Position numbers and translations under genes: made by a program
The notes under the pieces: generated by a model
The model's input: the letters and a program-made list of their open reading frames with translations, nothing else
The model's database searches: none
Told to the model about the DNA's origin: nothing
Assembly: GCA_963843745.1 (NCBI GenBank)
Contig: CAWJLP010000009.1
Location: 62,001-126,000, forward strand
Length of the DNA stretch: 64,000 nt
Direction: 5' to 3'
DNA from: Trebonia sp963843745
Lineage (GTDB): Bacteria > Actinomycetota > Actinomycetes > Streptosporangiales > Streptosporangiaceae
Shown here: piece after piece, positions 49,848 through 58,118 of the stretch
Layout of the letters: each line of letters starts with the position of its first letter
Position numbering within the stretch: the stretch's first letter is position 1

Positions 49848-51863
49848 GTGAGCGACACCACCGACCTCCTCAGTGACGCGACTCCCGCGTCCGAGGACTC
49901 CCCCATCGGTCATTCAGCCGCCAGCGCCGCGCCACGGTCATCGGGCCGCGGCGGAAATGACCTCTCCAAGCTCCGCGTTTCCGACTTGCAAGGCCTAGCG
50001 CAGCAGCTGGGCATCTCGGTGACGGCCCGGATGCGAAAGGGAGACCTTGTCGCCGCGATCCAGGAACGCCAGGGCGGCAGTTCTGCTGCCACCAGGACTT
50101 CCGCTCTGCCAGCCCGGGGGGACGCCTCGTCCTCTGGCACGGGGGCTCCCGCCCTCGTGTCCCCCGGGGAACCCCCCGGAAGGTCAGCCACGCGGGTCGC
50201 GTCTGCGGGAGCCGGCGCGCCTCGCCCCCTGAATCAGGACGCTATGGAAGCAGACACATCCGTCCGGTCAGGCATCGGCGACGTCGCCCCAGTGGGCGCC
50301 GGCATCGGCGACGCACCGCGGACAGCCAGCGACGGCCAGGCCGGCGTTGGCGGGGACCGCACCGTTAGCGCCGCGGTCCAGCAGTCGGCACCCGCCGGGC
50401 AGCCGACGGGCACCGAGTCTGGTGCAGACGGCCAGGGTCAGGGCACCGGCCAGGAGGGCCGGCGCGGGGACCGGCGCCGCAACGACCGCCGCGACGGGCA
50501 GGGCGGCAACACCCGCGACCAGCGCAGGGACGGTCGCGACGCCGGCGCCCAGGGCGCCCCGGGCCGGGGCCAGAACGCGCAGAACGGCCAGAACTCCGCG
50601 GGCGGGAACGCCCGCGACGACGACGAGGACGGCCAGGGGCGCCGGGGACGCCGCGACCGGTTCCGCAACAGGAACCGCCGCCGCGGCGATCGCCCGGGCG
50701 GCGAGCCGGAGACGGTGATCGCCGAAGACGACGTGCTAATCCCGATCGCGGGCATCCTCGACGTGCTGGAGAACTACGCGTTCGTGCGCACCACGGGCTA
50801 CCTGCCCGGCCCCAACGACGTGTACGTCTCGCTGTCCCAGGTGCGCAAGCACGGGCTGCGCAAGGGCGACGTCATCGAGGGCGCCGTCCGCCAGCCGCGT
50901 GATGGCGAGCGCAGGGAGAAGTTCAACGCCCTGGTCCGGCTGGACAAGGTGAACGGGCTTGACCCAGAGCAGTCCACGAGTCGCCCCGACTTCTCCAAGC
51001 TGGTCCCGCTCTACCCGCAGGACCGGCTGCGGCTTGAGACCGACCCGACCAATATGGTCACCCGGATCATCGACTTGATCTGCCCGATCGGCAAGGGGCA
51101 GCGCGGCCTGATCGTGTCGCCGCCCAAGGCGGGCAAGACGATGATCCTGCAGGCCATCGCCAACGCGATCACCAAGAACAACCCGGAGTGCCACCTCATG
51201 GTCGTCCTCGTGGACGAGCGGCCGGAGGAAGTCACCGACATGCAGCGCACCGTCAAGGGCGAGGTGATCCACTCCACCTTCGACCACCCCGCCGACGACC
51301 ACACCACGGTCGCCGAGCTGGCGATCGAGCGCGCCAAGCGGCTGGTCGAGATGGGCCACGACGTCGTGGTCCTGCTTGACTCGATCACCCGGCTCGGCCG
51401 GGCCTACAACCAGGCGGCGCCGGCCAGCGGGCGGATCCTCTCCGGCGGTGTCGACTCGACCGCGCTGTACCCGCCGAAGCGGTTCTTCGGCGCGGCGCGC
51501 AACATCGAGAACGGCGGCTCGCTGACCATCCTCGCGACCGCGCTGATCGAGACCGGCTCGCGGATGGACGAGGTGATCTTCGAGGAGTTCAAGGGCACCG
51601 GCAACATGGAGCTGCGGCTGCGCCGCGAGCTCGCCGACAAGCGGCTGTTCCCCGCGGTCGACGTGGACGCGTCGAGTACCCGCAAGGAGGAGATCCTGAT
51701 GGCGCCGGATGAGCTCAAGATCATCTGGCAGCTGCGCCGCGTGCTGCACGCCCTCGAGCCGCAGCAGGCGCTGGAACTGCTCATGGAGCAGTTGCGCAAG
51801 ACGCGCAGCAACGCCGAGTTCCTCCTCCAGGTCCAGAAGACGACACTGGGCCAGGACAGATAG
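49848..51863 (+). CDS. rho: transcription termination factor Rho with long disordered insertion
   Basis: 671 aa, GTG start. An N-terminal Rho_N helical domain (LSKLRVSDLQGLAQQLGISV, about 40-78) is followed by ~200 residues of Gly/Arg/Asp/Asn/Gln-rich low complexity (about 80-285), then the cold-shock-like RNA-binding domain (GILDVLENYAFVRTTGYLPG; VSLSQVRKHGLRKGDVIEG) and the RecA-type ATPase with Walker A SPPKAGKTM (about 424-432), Walker B VVLLDSITRLGRAYN and the Q- and R-loop regions. Actinobacterial Rho proteins carry such basic insertions, which extend RNA contact on GC-rich transcripts. Confidence 0.96.
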   Translation: MSDTTDLLSDATPASEDSPIGHSAASAAPRSSGRGGNDLSKLRVSDLQGLAQQLGISVTARMRKGDLVAAIQERQGGSSAATRTSALPARGDASSSGTGAPALVSPGEPPGRSATRVASAGAGAPRPLNQDAMEADTSVRSGIGDVAPVGAGIGDAPRTASDGQAGVGGDRTVSAAVQQSAPAGQPTGTESGADGQGQGTGQEGRRGDRRRNDRRDGQGGNTRDQRRDGRDAGAQGAPGRGQNAQNGQNSAGGNARDDDEDGQGRRGRRDRFRNRNRRRGDRPGGEPETVIAEDDVLIPIAGILDVLENYAFVRTTGYLPGPNDVYVSLSQVRKHGLRKGDVIEGAVRQPRDGERREKFNALVRLDKVNGLDPEQSTSRPDFSKLVPLYPQDRLRLETDPTNMVTRIIDLICPIGKGQRGLIVSPPKAGKTMILQAIANAITKNNPECHLMVVLVDERPEEVTDMQRTVKGEVIHSTFDHPADDHTTVAELAIERAKRLVEMGHDVVVLLDSITRLGRAYNQAAPASGRILSGGVDSTALYPPKRFFGAARNIENGGSLTILATALIETGSRMDEVIFEEFKGTGNMELRLRRELADKRLFPAVDVDASSTRKEEILMAPDELKIIWQLRRVLHALEPQQALELLMEQLRKTRSNAEFLLQVQKTTLGQDR

Positions 51864-51877
51864 CTCGCCGGGGGGCT

Positions 51878-51902
51878 TCCGGGGGGTGCGCCACCCCCCG
51901 GA
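51878..51902. terminator. GC hairpin after rho
   Basis: TCCGGGGGGTG (51878-51888) pairs with 51892-51902 over a CGC loop, 15 bp after the rho stop. It is followed by an A-run on the + strand, not a U-run, so it is not a textbook intrinsic terminator. Confidence 0.5.
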
Positions 51903-52033
51903 CAAAAAAAGGAATATCTGCCGGTCACGAGTGGTTTGCGGGTCTGGCAGACTAGAGAGCCGCAACTACGCGGTACCGGTTCACGTCTCGCAGCAGGCGA
52001 CCCGGCGACCGCTTGAGGCAAGGAGCCAGACAA

Positions 52034-52267
52034 TTGAAGCCTGAGATTCACCCCGCCTACCAGGAAACCACGGTGACCTGCGGTTGCGGAAACACGTTCG
52101 TCACGCGGTCCACCGCGAAGAACGGCGCCATCCACACCGACGTGTGCTCGAACTGCCACCCGTTCTACACGGGCAAGCAGAAGATCCTCGACACCGGCGG
52201 ACGCGTTGCGCGGTTCGAGAAGCGGTTCGGCAAGGCCGCGACTGCCGGGAACTCCGGCAAGAAGTAG
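52034..52267 (+). CDS. rpmE: 50S ribosomal protein L31 (zinc-binding form), TTG start
   Basis: 77 aa. TTG 52034 is chosen because AAGGAG lies 8 nt upstream and the product then starts KPEIHPAYQETTVTC, the exact family start; upstream in-frame codons would add unrelated residues. Four zinc cysteines (16, 18, 38, 41) identify the C+ form, which is replaced by the zinc-free paralogue under zinc starvation in bacteria that have both. L31 bridges the ribosomal subunits. It sits between rho and prfA, as in other actinobacteria. Confidence 0.95.
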   Translation: MKPEIHPAYQETTVTCGCGNTFVTRSTAKNGAIHTDVCSNCHPFYTGKQKILDTGGRVARFEKRFGKAATAGNSGKK

Positions 52268-52276
52268 CCCTCTCGT

Positions 52277-52320
52277 AACGCCCGCGTGTCAGCACATGGC
52301 ACGCGGGCGTTTGGGTTGTG
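52277..52320 (+). terminator. hairpin terminator after rpmE
   Basis: AACGCCCGCGTG (52277-52288) pairs perfectly with 52300-52311 across an 11-nt loop, followed by TTGGGTTGTG. It is 10 bp after the rpmE stop. Confidence 0.7.
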
Positions 52321-52348
52321 CATGTATTCGGATGAAGGAAGGTTGACT

Positions 52349-53410
52349 GTGTTCGACCGGCTTGGTGAGCTGGCGGGTGAGCACGCGGAACTCGAGCGCG
52401 CGCTCGCCGATCCCGACGTGCACGCGAACGCGGATCAGGCCAGGACGCTCGCCAAGAGGTACGCCGAGCTCACGCCTATCGTCGCCGCTTTCCGTGAGTG
52501 GCAGCAGGCGGGTGGGGACGAGCAGGCGGCGCGCGAGCTAGCGCAGGAGGACCCGTCGTTCGCGGCGGAGGGCGACGAGCTGGCCAGGCAGCGGGAAGAG
52601 CTTGAGGACCGGCTGCGCGTCCTGCTCGTGCCCAAGGATGCGAACGACGGCAAGGACACCATCCTCGAGGTCAAGGCGGGCGAGGGCGGCGAGGAATCCG
52701 CGCTCTTCGCCTCCGACCTGCTGCGCATGTACCTGCGCTATGCCGAGCGGCACGGCTGGAAGACCGAGATCATCGACTCGACCGGCACCGGCCTCGGCGG
52801 CATCAAGGACGCGACCGTCGCGGTCAAGGCCGGCCGCGGTGGCGGCGCGGGCGCCTGGTCGCGGCTGAAGTACGAGGGCGGCGTGCACCGCGTGCAGCGG
52901 GTCCCCGTCACGGAGTCGCAGGGCCGCATCCACACCTCTGCGGCTGGCGTGCTCGTGATGCCCGAGGCGGACCCGGTGGACGTGCAGGTCAACGACAACG
53001 ACATCAAGGTCGACGTGTTCCGGTCCTCGGGTCCCGGCGGGCAGTCGGTGAACACCACCGACTCCGCCGTCAGGATCACGCACCTGCCGACCGGCATCGT
53101 GGTGTCCTGCCAGAACGAGAAGAGCCAGCTGCAGAACAAGGAGCAGGCACTGCGCGTGCTGCGCGCCCGCCTGCTGGCGCAGGCCGAGGCGGACGCCGAC
53201 GCCAAGGCAGCGGCCGAGCGCAAGGCGCAGGTGCGCACCGTTGACAGGTCCGAGCGGGTCCGCACCTACAACTTCCCCGAGAACCGCATCTCCGACCACC
53301 GGGTGGGCTACAAGGCCTACAACCTGGATCAGGTCATCGACGGCGACCTCGACGGCGTGATCGACGCGCTGGCCGCCGCGGATTTGGAAGCGAAGCTCGG
53401 GGAGCAATGA
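52349..53410 (+). CDS. prfA: peptide chain release factor 1
   Basis: 353 aa from GTG 52349 (GGAAGG 7 nt upstream; TTG 52343 is alternative). The stop-codon-reading PVT tripeptide (186-188) marks RF1, which reads UAA/UAG; the GGQ catalytic loop is at 230-232 in SSGPGGQSVNTTDSAVRI. Coiled N-terminal domain and C-terminal DRSERVRTYNFPENRISDHRVG are typical. It overlaps prmC, whose product methylates the GGQ glutamine. Confidence 0.96.
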   Translation: MFDRLGELAGEHAELERALADPDVHANADQARTLAKRYAELTPIVAAFREWQQAGGDEQAARELAQEDPSFAAEGDELARQREELEDRLRVLLVPKDANDGKDTILEVKAGEGGEESALFASDLLRMYLRYAERHGWKTEIIDSTGTGLGGIKDATVAVKAGRGGGAGAWSRLKYEGGVHRVQRVPVTESQGRIHTSAAGVLVMPEADPVDVQVNDNDIKVDVFRSSGPGGQSVNTTDSAVRITHLPTGIVVSCQNEKSQLQNKEQALRVLRARLLAQAEADADAKAAAERKAQVRTVDRSERVRTYNFPENRISDHRVGYKAYNLDQVIDGDLDGVIDALAAADLEAKLGEQ

Positions 53411-54285
53411 GCTTGCTGCTCGACGAGATCGCGCTGGCCACCGCGCGGCTGGCGGAGGCTGGCGTCGACTCGCCGCGCGCCGACGCGGAGCTGATCGCGG
53501 CGCACGTGCACAACGTCAAGCGCGGCGAGCTGCACACGGTGCCCGACGCGGAGTTCGACGCACGGTACTGGGAGGGCATCGCGCGCCGGGCCAACAGGGA
53601 GCCGCTGCAGCACATCACCGGGCAGGCGTTCTTCCGCTACCTGGAACTGGACGTCGGCCCGGGGGTTTTCGTGCCGCGCCCGGAGACCGAGGTGATGACC
53701 GGCTGGGTCATCGACCGGCTGCGCGCGATGGACGTCGCGTCCCCGGTCGCGGTCGACCTGGGCACCGGGTCGGGAGCGATCGCGCTGTCCATCGCCCAGG
53801 AGGTGCCGCGCGCCACGGTGCACGCGGTAGAGGCGGATCCGCTGGCCCGCGGCTGGGCAGAGCGGAACATCACCCGCCACGTGGATTCCTACACTGCCGG
53901 GCGGGTGCTGCTGCACGCCGGTGACTTCACCGGCGACCTGGCCGGGCTCGACGGGCTGGACGAGCTCGCCGGGACGGTCGACGTGGTGGTCAGCAACCCG
54001 CCGTACATCCCTGTCGGCTCGATCGTCCCGCCCGAGGTGGGCGAGTACGACCCGCCCGCCGCGCTGTGGAGCGGCGAGGACGGGATGACCGCGGTCCGCG
54101 CGGTCGAGCGCGTGGCCAGGCGGCTGCTGCGTCCCGACGGGTTCGTCGCCGTAGAGCACGGCGCACAGCAGGGTGCTGCGGTTTACTGGGTGTTCCCGGA
54201 GGAGTCGGGCTGGCGGGACATCCGCAACCACAAGGACCTGGCCGGGCGCGATCGTTTCGTCACGGCGCGAAGCGCCGGAATTTAG
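53407..54285 (+). CDS. prmC: release factor glutamine methyltransferase
   Basis: 292 aa, ATG overlapping prfA by 4 bp. N-terminal helical RF-binding domain, PLQHITGQAFF linker, SAM motif VDLGTGSGAIALS (116-128) and the NPPY catalytic motif (197-200) that holds the glutamine amide. It modifies Gln of the GGQ loop in RF1/RF2. In related genomes a TsaC/Sua5-type gene usually follows; here four t6A genes intervene. Confidence 0.95.
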   Translation: MSLLLDEIALATARLAEAGVDSPRADAELIAAHVHNVKRGELHTVPDAEFDARYWEGIARRANREPLQHITGQAFFRYLELDVGPGVFVPRPETEVMTGWVIDRLRAMDVASPVAVDLGTGSGAIALSIAQEVPRATVHAVEADPLARGWAERNITRHVDSYTAGRVLLHAGDFTGDLAGLDGLDELAGTVDVVVSNPPYIPVGSIVPPEVGEYDPPAALWSGEDGMTAVRAVERVARRLLRPDGFVAVEHGAQQGAAVYWVFPEESGWRDIRNHKDLAGRDRFVTARSAGI

Positions 54286-54298
54286 GAGGGACTCACCC

Positions 54299-54790
54299 GT
54301 GGACTCGATCACGGTGTCAACCAAGGGAGCGGAGGGCACCGGCACGGTCGCGGCGCTGCTGGCCCCGCAGCTGCGCCTCGGCGACGTCGTCCTGCTCAAG
54401 GGCGGCCTGGCCACCGGCAAGACGACGTTCGTCAAGGCGCTGGCGGCCGCGGCGGCCTCGACGGCCGTGGTCACGAGTCCCACCTTCACGATCGCGCACT
54501 TCTACCCGCTGGAGCAGGGCAAGATCCTGCACATCGACACCTACCGGCTGGCGGGCATCCACGAATTCCGTGATCTCGGGCTGGATGAATACCTCGACGA
54601 GTCGATCACCATGATCGAATGGGGCGAGACGGTGGCGGAAGACTTCCCCAGCCATCTGCTGGTGGAATTCCACTATGACCAGAGCGCGCCAGACCTGCGG
54701 GTAATCGACTTTTCCTCCGATAGCCCGCGGTGGCTGCCGGTGCTCGACGCCCTGCAGGCAGCCCTGCTTACCGAAACGAAACTCAGCTGA
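54299..54790 (+). CDS. tsaE: TsaE-like ATPase of the t6A synthesis system
   Basis: 163 aa from GTG 54299, AGGAGGG 8 nt upstream. P-loop GGLATGKTT (35-43; many actinobacterial TsaE proteins have LGAGKTT), SPTFTIAHFYP, HIDTYRLAGIHEFRDLGLDEYLDE and IEWGETVAEDFP are the family landmarks. TsaE resets the TsaB-TsaD complex by ATP hydrolysis during tRNA N6-threonylcarbamoyladenosine formation. First gene of the tsaE-tsaB-tsaC-tsaD block; 13 bp after prmC. Confidence 0.88.
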   Translation: MDSITVSTKGAEGTGTVAALLAPQLRLGDVVLLKGGLATGKTTFVKALAAAAASTAVVTSPTFTIAHFYPLEQGKILHIDTYRLAGIHEFRDLGLDEYLDESITMIEWGETVAEDFPSHLLVEFHYDQSAPDLRVIDFSSDSPRWLPVLDALQAALLTETKLS

Positions 54791-54803
54791 GGAGCGCGTA
54801 CTG

Positions 54804-55469
54804 ATGGCGTTCGTACTCGCCCTTGAGGCGTCGTCGAGAACATACGCGGTCGCCGCGGGCGACGGGGAACGCCCTCGCGCGCAGCGCGCGTCCCGCCGGG
54901 ATGACCCCGCGTTCACGGGCCTCGGCGACCTGGTGGCCCAGACGCTGGCAGAAAGCGGGGCCGCCTTCAGGGATATCGCCGCGATCGCCGTAGACATCGG
55001 CCCCGGCGGGCTGTCATCGATGCGGGCGGCCGTCGCCTACGCCAACGGGCTGGCCTTCAGCCTCGGCGTGCGGCTCTTCCCGATCACCTCACTCGAGCTG
55101 ATGGCCATCGCGGCCGCCGAGAAGCACGAGGGCCCGTTCCTCTGCCTCAGGAGGGGTACGGGGGGAAACACGTACGCCGGGCTCTTCGCCGACGGCCAGC
55201 TGGCGGAGCTGCGCCACGGCCCGCACGATTCCGTCGTGCCGTCGATAGCCGGCGGCCTCGACAGGGTCAGTCTCGCGGGGGTGCCCGCGGCCGCCGTGGC
55301 GGGCCTGCTCCCCGGCGTGACCATCACGGACACCGGGATCGCGGAGGCGGACGTCACCGTGCTGTACCAGACGGCGCGGGCCGCCATGTCCGACCCGGAG
55401 CGGCTCGTCCCGATCGCGAGCCCGGTTAACGAAGCGTCGCTGATATTCCACAACCAGACCGCGCGATAA
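54804..55469 (+). CDS. tsaB: TsaB-like subunit of the t6A complex
   Basis: 221 aa. ASKHA-fold N-terminal half: FVLALEASSRTYAVAAGDG, IAAIAVDIGPGGLSSMRAAV and ANGLAFSLGVRLFPITSLELM. The segment GPGGLSSMR stands where most bacterial TsaB have GPGPFTGLR, so this is a divergent member. TsaB has no catalytic role; it dimerises with TsaD and binds TsaE. It follows tsaE by 13 bp. Confidence 0.82.
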   Translation: MAFVLALEASSRTYAVAAGDGERPRAQRASRRDDPAFTGLGDLVAQTLAESGAAFRDIAAIAVDIGPGGLSSMRAAVAYANGLAFSLGVRLFPITSLELMAIAAAEKHEGPFLCLRRGTGGNTYAGLFADGQLAELRHGPHDSVVPSIAGGLDRVSLAGVPAAAVAGLLPGVTITDTGIAEADVTVLYQTARAAMSDPERLVPIASPVNEASLIFHNQTAR

Positions 55470-55526
55470 GCCCGGCTGCGGCCGTTCCCGGCGAAACATC
55501 ACTGCTCACATCAGTCGCACCCGCTG

Positions 55527-55596
55527 ACTTTGCATACCCGGTGACCACTTTTCGGGTTGAGTGACCGGTCACAAGTGGTCATATCGTATGCAAAGT
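55527..55596. repeat. nested inverted-repeat element between tsaB and tsaC
   Basis: Outer arms ACTTTGCATAC (55527-55537) and GTATGCAAAGT (55586-55596) are perfect complements; inner arms GACCACTT (55543-55550) and AAGTGGTC (55573-55580) also pair; the right inner side includes the perfect palindrome GTGACCGGTCAC (55561-55572). The 70-bp element lies in the only gap (280 bp) of the t6A block. Possible terminator, operator or mobile-element relic. Confidence 0.75.
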
Positions 55597-55749
55597 GAAA
55601 CTAGGTATCTCGGGTCGGCGAAAGCCTGAGGACCGCGGGGCCGTTGGGGCGGAGAGGACCGCCCCCGGCATTCGCGTGTCTCACCCGATGACCGAGCGGG
55701 GCCGACTATATTGATCCCGCGACGCAGAAAGTCCCGGAGGTGACGGAAA

Positions 55750-56355
55750 GTGGAGGAACGAGTCCGCGAGGAGGCCGAGCGCGCCGCCGCGTGCCTGCTG
55801 GCGGGCGGCGTTGTGCTCCTGCCGACCGACACGGTGTACGGCCTGGCGGTGCACCCGGACCACGACGAGTCGGTCACCCGGCTTTTCGCGATGAAAGGCC
55901 GTCCGCGTTCGGTCAACCTGCCGGTGATGATTTCGTCGATGGACCACATCACGGCCCTGGGCGGCGTAGTGAGCCGGGCCGCTGAATTGCTGCTGCAGTC
56001 GAAATACGTGCCGGGGCCGCTCACCCTGGCCGTCGGGGTATCACCGGATGACCTGGCGCCGTGGCTGCGCGGGCGCGATGAGTTCGCGGTGCGGATGCCC
56101 GATGACGAGCGGCTGCTCGCGATTATCGACATGACCGGGCCGCTGCTTGTGACCAGCGCGAACCTGCACGCCGAGCAGGTTAGGGAATCGGTTCCTGATA
56201 TACTTTGCACTTTGGTAAGCGAACCCGATTTGGTCATCGATGACGGGAATCGCGACACGGTGCCCTCCACACTCGTTAATTGCCGCCTGATCCCGCCGGT
56301 GGTGGAGCGCGTGGGTGCTGTCCCGGCGGAAGAGATAGAGGCAATACTCGGATGA
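55750..56355 (+). CDS. tsaC: threonylcarbamoyl-AMP synthase (TsaC/YrdC/Sua5 family), copy 1
   Basis: 201 aa, GTG start with GGAGG upstream. YrdC fold: LLPTDTVYGLAVHPDHDES, LFAMKGRPRSVNLPVMISS (substrate Lys/Arg), YVPGPLTLAVG, FAVRMPDDERL, LLVTSANLHAEQ and VPSTLVNCR. It makes threonylcarbamoyl-AMP from threonine, bicarbonate and ATP for transfer by TsaD. Stop overlaps tsaD by 4 bp, so the two are coupled. A second family member follows at 57390. Confidence 0.9.
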   Translation: MEERVREEAERAAACLLAGGVVLLPTDTVYGLAVHPDHDESVTRLFAMKGRPRSVNLPVMISSMDHITALGGVVSRAAELLLQSKYVPGPLTLAVGVSPDDLAPWLRGRDEFAVRMPDDERLLAIIDMTGPLLVTSANLHAEQVRESVPDILCTLVSEPDLVIDDGNRDTVPSTLVNCRLIPPVVERVGAVPAEEIEAILG

Positions 56356-57353
56356 GCGGTCATGGGTCTCTCGTGCTCGGAGTGGAGACCTCCTGCGACG
56401 ACACCGCGGTCGCGCTTGTGGACGCCCGCGGCAGCGTGATCGCGTCGTGCGTCGCGTCCCAGGCGGCGCTGCACACCACCTTCGGCGGCGTTTACCCCGA
56501 GCTGGCGAGCAGGGCGCACATCGACAAGATCCTGCCGACCGTCCAGGCCGTGCTCTCGGACTCGGGCGTCCGCCCCGGTGACCTGGCCGCTATCGGGGTG
56601 ACCAGGGGCCCGGGGCTGATCGGCTCGCTCATGGTCGGCCTGAACACCGCCGCCGGCCTTGGACACGGCTGGGAAGTCCCGGTCATCGGCGTGAACCACC
56701 TGCGCGGGCACCTGCGCAGCGCGGACCTCGAGGAGAGCCGGGTCAAGTTCCCGGCGATCGTGCTGCTCGTCTCCGGCGGGCACACGCTGCTGGCACGGCT
56801 CGAGAGCACCACCGGCATCCGCCTCATCGGTTCCACGGTTGACGACTCGGTCGGCGAGGCGTACGACAAGGTAGCCCGCATGCTGGGGCTGGGGTACCCC
56901 GGCGGCCCCGCCATCGACCGGCTCGCGCCCAGCGGCACGCCGCAGGTGCGGTTCCCGCGGCCGATGCTGCGGCAGGGACTCGACTTCTCGTTCTCCGGGC
57001 TGAAGTCGGCGGTGGAGAGGTACCTCGCGGCTACCCCCGACGCGCAGCCGGCGGACGTGGCCGCGGCGTTCGTCGAGGCCTGCATGGAAGTCCTCATCTC
57101 GAAATGCCGCGCCGCGATCAAGGAGTACCCCGTATCCTCGCTCGTGATCGTCGGTGGCGTCGCCGCGAGCCCGCAGCTGCGGGCCGCGGCCACGGAGTTG
57201 TGCGCGGGCCTCGGCATCGAGCTGTGCCTGCCGCCGGTGAAATGGTCGACTGACAACGGGGCCATGATCGGCCTCGCTACCTGGGATTACCTCGCGAACG
57301 GCATCACCAACACACTTGAGCCCGTGCCGGGACTGGGAATGGAAGCGTTCTGA
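56352..57353 (+). CDS. tsaD: TsaD-like tRNA threonylcarbamoyltransferase catalytic subunit
   Basis: 333 aa from ATG 56352. ASKHA fold with VLGVETSCDDTAVAL, FGGVYPELASRAHIDKILP, TRGPGLIGSLMVGL, metal histidines in NHLRGHLRS (HxxxH kept, although the usual acidic residue between them is Arg), LLVSGGHTLL, DSVGEAYDKVARMLGLGYPGGP, FSFSGLKSAV and the final metal ligand in STDNGAMIG. It transfers threonylcarbamoyl to A37 of ANN-decoding tRNAs. Sequence details differ from the typical actinobacterial TsaD, so it may be a second, divergent copy. Confidence 0.88.
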   Translation: MSGHGSLVLGVETSCDDTAVALVDARGSVIASCVASQAALHTTFGGVYPELASRAHIDKILPTVQAVLSDSGVRPGDLAAIGVTRGPGLIGSLMVGLNTAAGLGHGWEVPVIGVNHLRGHLRSADLEESRVKFPAIVLLVSGGHTLLARLESTTGIRLIGSTVDDSVGEAYDKVARMLGLGYPGGPAIDRLAPSGTPQVRFPRPMLRQGLDFSFSGLKSAVERYLAATPDAQPADVAAAFVEACMEVLISKCRAAIKEYPVSSLVIVGGVAASPQLRAAATELCAGLGIELCLPPVKWSTDNGAMIGLATWDYLANGITNTLEPVPGLGMEAF

Positions 57354-57389
57354 GTCCACTCTCCGTCCCTTATGGGAGGATGGGTACCT

Positions 57390-58106
57390 ATGAGCACACG
57401 GTTTGACTGCGGAGACTCCGCTCAGCGGTCGGCCGGGCTCGTGGAGGCCGTCGCGGCGCTGCGGAACGGTGAACTGGCCGTCATCCCGACCGACACGGTG
57501 TACGGTCTCGCGGCCGACGCTTTCTCCCCGGCCGCGGTGGCCGCCCTGCAGGCCGCAAGGGGCGGAACCAGGAGCGCGCCCCCGACCGTGCTCGTGGGCA
57601 GCGTGCGGACCGCGGCGGCGCTTACCGAGTCGCTCGGCGCCTTCGGGCAGGACCTGATCGATGAATTCTGGCCCGGGGCGCTCACCCTGGTGTTCCGTGC
57701 CAGCCCGACGCTGGTCTGGGATCTCGGCGACACGCTGGGCACGGTCGCGGTGCGGATGCCGCTGCATCCCCTGGCGCTCGAAGTGCTGCGGCAGACCGGC
57801 CCGCTGGCGGTGAGCAGCGCGAGCCTGGCCGGCGCGCCGGCCGCCACGACCGCCGCGCGGGCCGAGGCGCAGCTCGGCGGCGCCGTCGCCGTCTACCTGG
57901 ACGCCGGGCCGTGCGCGGGCAATGTGACATCGACGATCCTCGACCTGACCGGGACCGTGCCGCGGATGCTCCGCGCGGGCGCGATTGGCGTCGATGACGT
58001 TCGCAAGGTCGTCCCCGTGATCGACCTGCCGTCCGCCGACGAGGTTCCCGTCAAGCCCGCCGAGCCGCATCCGCTGGCCGGCGAAGACGCGGGAACAGGC
58101 TCCTGA
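57390..58106 (+). CDS. TsaC/Sua5-family threonylcarbamoyl-AMP synthase, copy 2
   Basis: 238 aa from ATG 57390 (GGGAGGA 9 nt upstream; ATG 57372 in frame). VIPTDTVYGLAADAFSP, RGGTRSAPPTVLVGS, FWPGALTLVFRASP, GTVAVRMPLHP, LAVSSASLAG (Asn of the usual SAN replaced by Ser) and STILDLTG. The C-terminal 35 residues are Pro/Glu-rich. Its position before the wecA/atp cluster is where actinomycetes usually keep their single sua5, so this is probably the ancestral copy. Confidence 0.87.
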   Translation: MSTRFDCGDSAQRSAGLVEAVAALRNGELAVIPTDTVYGLAADAFSPAAVAALQAARGGTRSAPPTVLVGSVRTAAALTESLGAFGQDLIDEFWPGALTLVFRASPTLVWDLGDTLGTVAVRMPLHPLALEVLRQTGPLAVSSASLAGAPAATTAARAEAQLGGAVAVYLDAGPCAGNVTSTILDLTGTVPRMLRAGAIGVDDVRKVVPVIDLPSADEVPVKPAEPHPLAGEDAGTGS

Positions 58107-58118
58107 CGCGGCGCCGCC

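Noticed and set aside
51878..51910. Intrinsic terminator on the + strand after rho
   Set aside because: The stem is followed by A residues on the transcript strand, not U; recorded only as a hairpin.
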